Shown here in pieces: positions 63,444 through 64,000 of a stretch of DNA of 64,000 nucleotides. The notes beneath the pieces were generated by a model, which was not told the origin of the DNA, made no database searches, and saw only the letters and a list, made by a program, of their open reading frames with translations. The position numbers and the translations under genes are program-made. This DNA is from Planctomycetota bacterium (lineage in GTDB: Bacteria; Planctomycetota; Planctomycetia; Planctomycetales; Planctomycetaceae): assembly GCA_018242525.1 (NCBI GenBank), contig JAFEBS010000015.1, positions 27,330 through 91,329 on the forward strand, read 5' to 3'. How positions within the stretch are numbered: the stretch's first letter is position 1; each line of letters starts with the position of its first letter.

Positions 63444-64000
63444 TCATTCCTCGTCCGGTTCCGGTTCCAGCAGCAATTCGGACTTGAGCATGAACGTTCC
63501 CCCCACGGCGATCTTGTCACCCGGCTTCAGGCCGGACTTGATTTCGACCCACGGATCGACACTCAGTCCCAGCGTGACATCCCGGGGGACGTATTCGCTG
63601 GCCCCCGTGACCACGAATACAAACACTCGCCCTTCGTGCCTGACAACGGCGGAATCCGGCACGGCCAGGCATTCACTGGCAGGCCCATCGGGCAGCAGGA
63701 CCCGGACAAACATTCCCGGCTTCAGCAGGGAATTGTCGTTCTGAATATCTGCGACCAGCGGCGTCGCGCGGGTCTCCTGGTTGACGGTCCGGCCGATGAA
63801 CGCGATTTTCGCATTCAATGTGGTGTTTGGCAGGGCGGGCGATTGAACCTGGATCGTCTGTCCGGCGACAAGTGTCAGGGCGGACCAGTCCTTGTCGCGA
63901 ATGTCCGCCTTCACCCACAGTCGAGTTGTATCCGCCAGCAGAACAATATCTTCCCCCTGTGTCACCCGTTCCGAGGCGGCGACATACAGTTCCTCAACCG
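63444..64000 (-). CDS. CusB-like RND efflux adaptor (partial, runs off the window)
   Basis: The C-terminal ~185 residues of a membrane-fusion (periplasmic adaptor) protein. The frame is open to the right edge, where it reads VEELYVAASERVTQGEDIVL, and continues LADTTRLWVKADIRDKDW, then GKIAFIG-like beta-barrel and KPGMFVRVLLP segments and the membrane-proximal VTGASEYVPRDVTLG. The start lies beyond the window. It is 70 bases upstream of cusA in the same operon. Confidence 0.9.
   Translation of the reverse strand, partial: VEELYVAASERVTQGEDIVLLADTTRLWVKADIRDKDWSALTLVAGQTIQVQSPALPNTTLNAKIAFIGRTVNQETRATPLVADIQNDNSLLKPGMFVRVLLPDGPASECLAVPDSAVVRHEGRVFVFVVTGASEYVPRDVTLGLSVDPWVEIKSGLKPGDKIAVGGTFMLKSELLLEPEPDEE

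Overview
The window looks like chromosomal DNA of a planctomycete (Planctomycetota, probably Planctomycetaceae; genus not assignable by eye). The call rests on gene families typical of that phylum: DUF1549/DUF1553 and DUF1501 proteins in tandem, a DUF1559 pseudopilin-like protein, several FG-GAP/ASPIC-UnbV (CRTAC1-like) lipoproteins, PPC-domain exported proteins, large Ser/Thr kinases, BlaR1-type M56 proteases with carboxypeptidase-regulatory repeats, and a microcompartment shell protein. GC is moderately high, genes are closely packed, and no rRNA, tRNA, CRISPR array, prophage or intact insertion sequence was recognised.

Layout. 0-5.5 kb: a + strand operon of DUF4350-like, MoxR ATPase, DUF58 and membrane proteins. 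5.6-9.5 kb: a BlaI repressor and BlaR1-like membrane protease pair behind a promoter with two operator-like repeats. 9.6-11.8 kb: a minus-strand hflC-hflK pair. 11.9-15.4 kb: a TolB-like propeller and a large lipoprotein carrying a thioredoxin-like domain without cysteines. 15.4-35.2 kb, the most unusual part: two seven-heme cytochrome c/TPR fusions, four CRTAC1-like proteins, three paralogous membrane-anchored TPR proteins and an SGNH-TPR protein, arranged around two divergent intergenic regions. A small lipoprotein and a DUF1559 protein sit in the middle and end in a strong terminator. Most of these products carry export or lipid-anchor signals, so they probably form an envelope complex, perhaps for electron transfer or surface assembly (inference).

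35.2-43.6 kb: a lone tandem-domain BMC shell protein, an HD/PAS/GGDEF signalling protein, and a two-gene operon of a Ser/Thr kinase with a C-terminal caspase-like domain that has lost its cysteine, followed by a PPC-domain exported protein. 43.7-48.5 kb (minus): a cohesin-dockerin secreted protein with a cohesin membrane-anchored protein directly downstream, then a HEAT-repeat protein. 48.6-51.6 kb: a double GNAT acetyltransferase and dnaA. 51.6-52.3 kb: a REP-associated transposase broken by one in-frame stop and flanked by 50-bp inverted hairpin repeats.

52.4-64 kb: an exported propeller-like protein, an acyl-lipid/CoA desaturase with terminator, a GxxExxY gene remnant, the DUF1549/1553-DUF1501 pair, a C-terminal remnant of a histone-deacetylase-family gene, and a minus-strand CusB (partial)-CusA metal-efflux operon whose last gene is a translationally coupled aminoglycoside-phosphotransferase-like protein.
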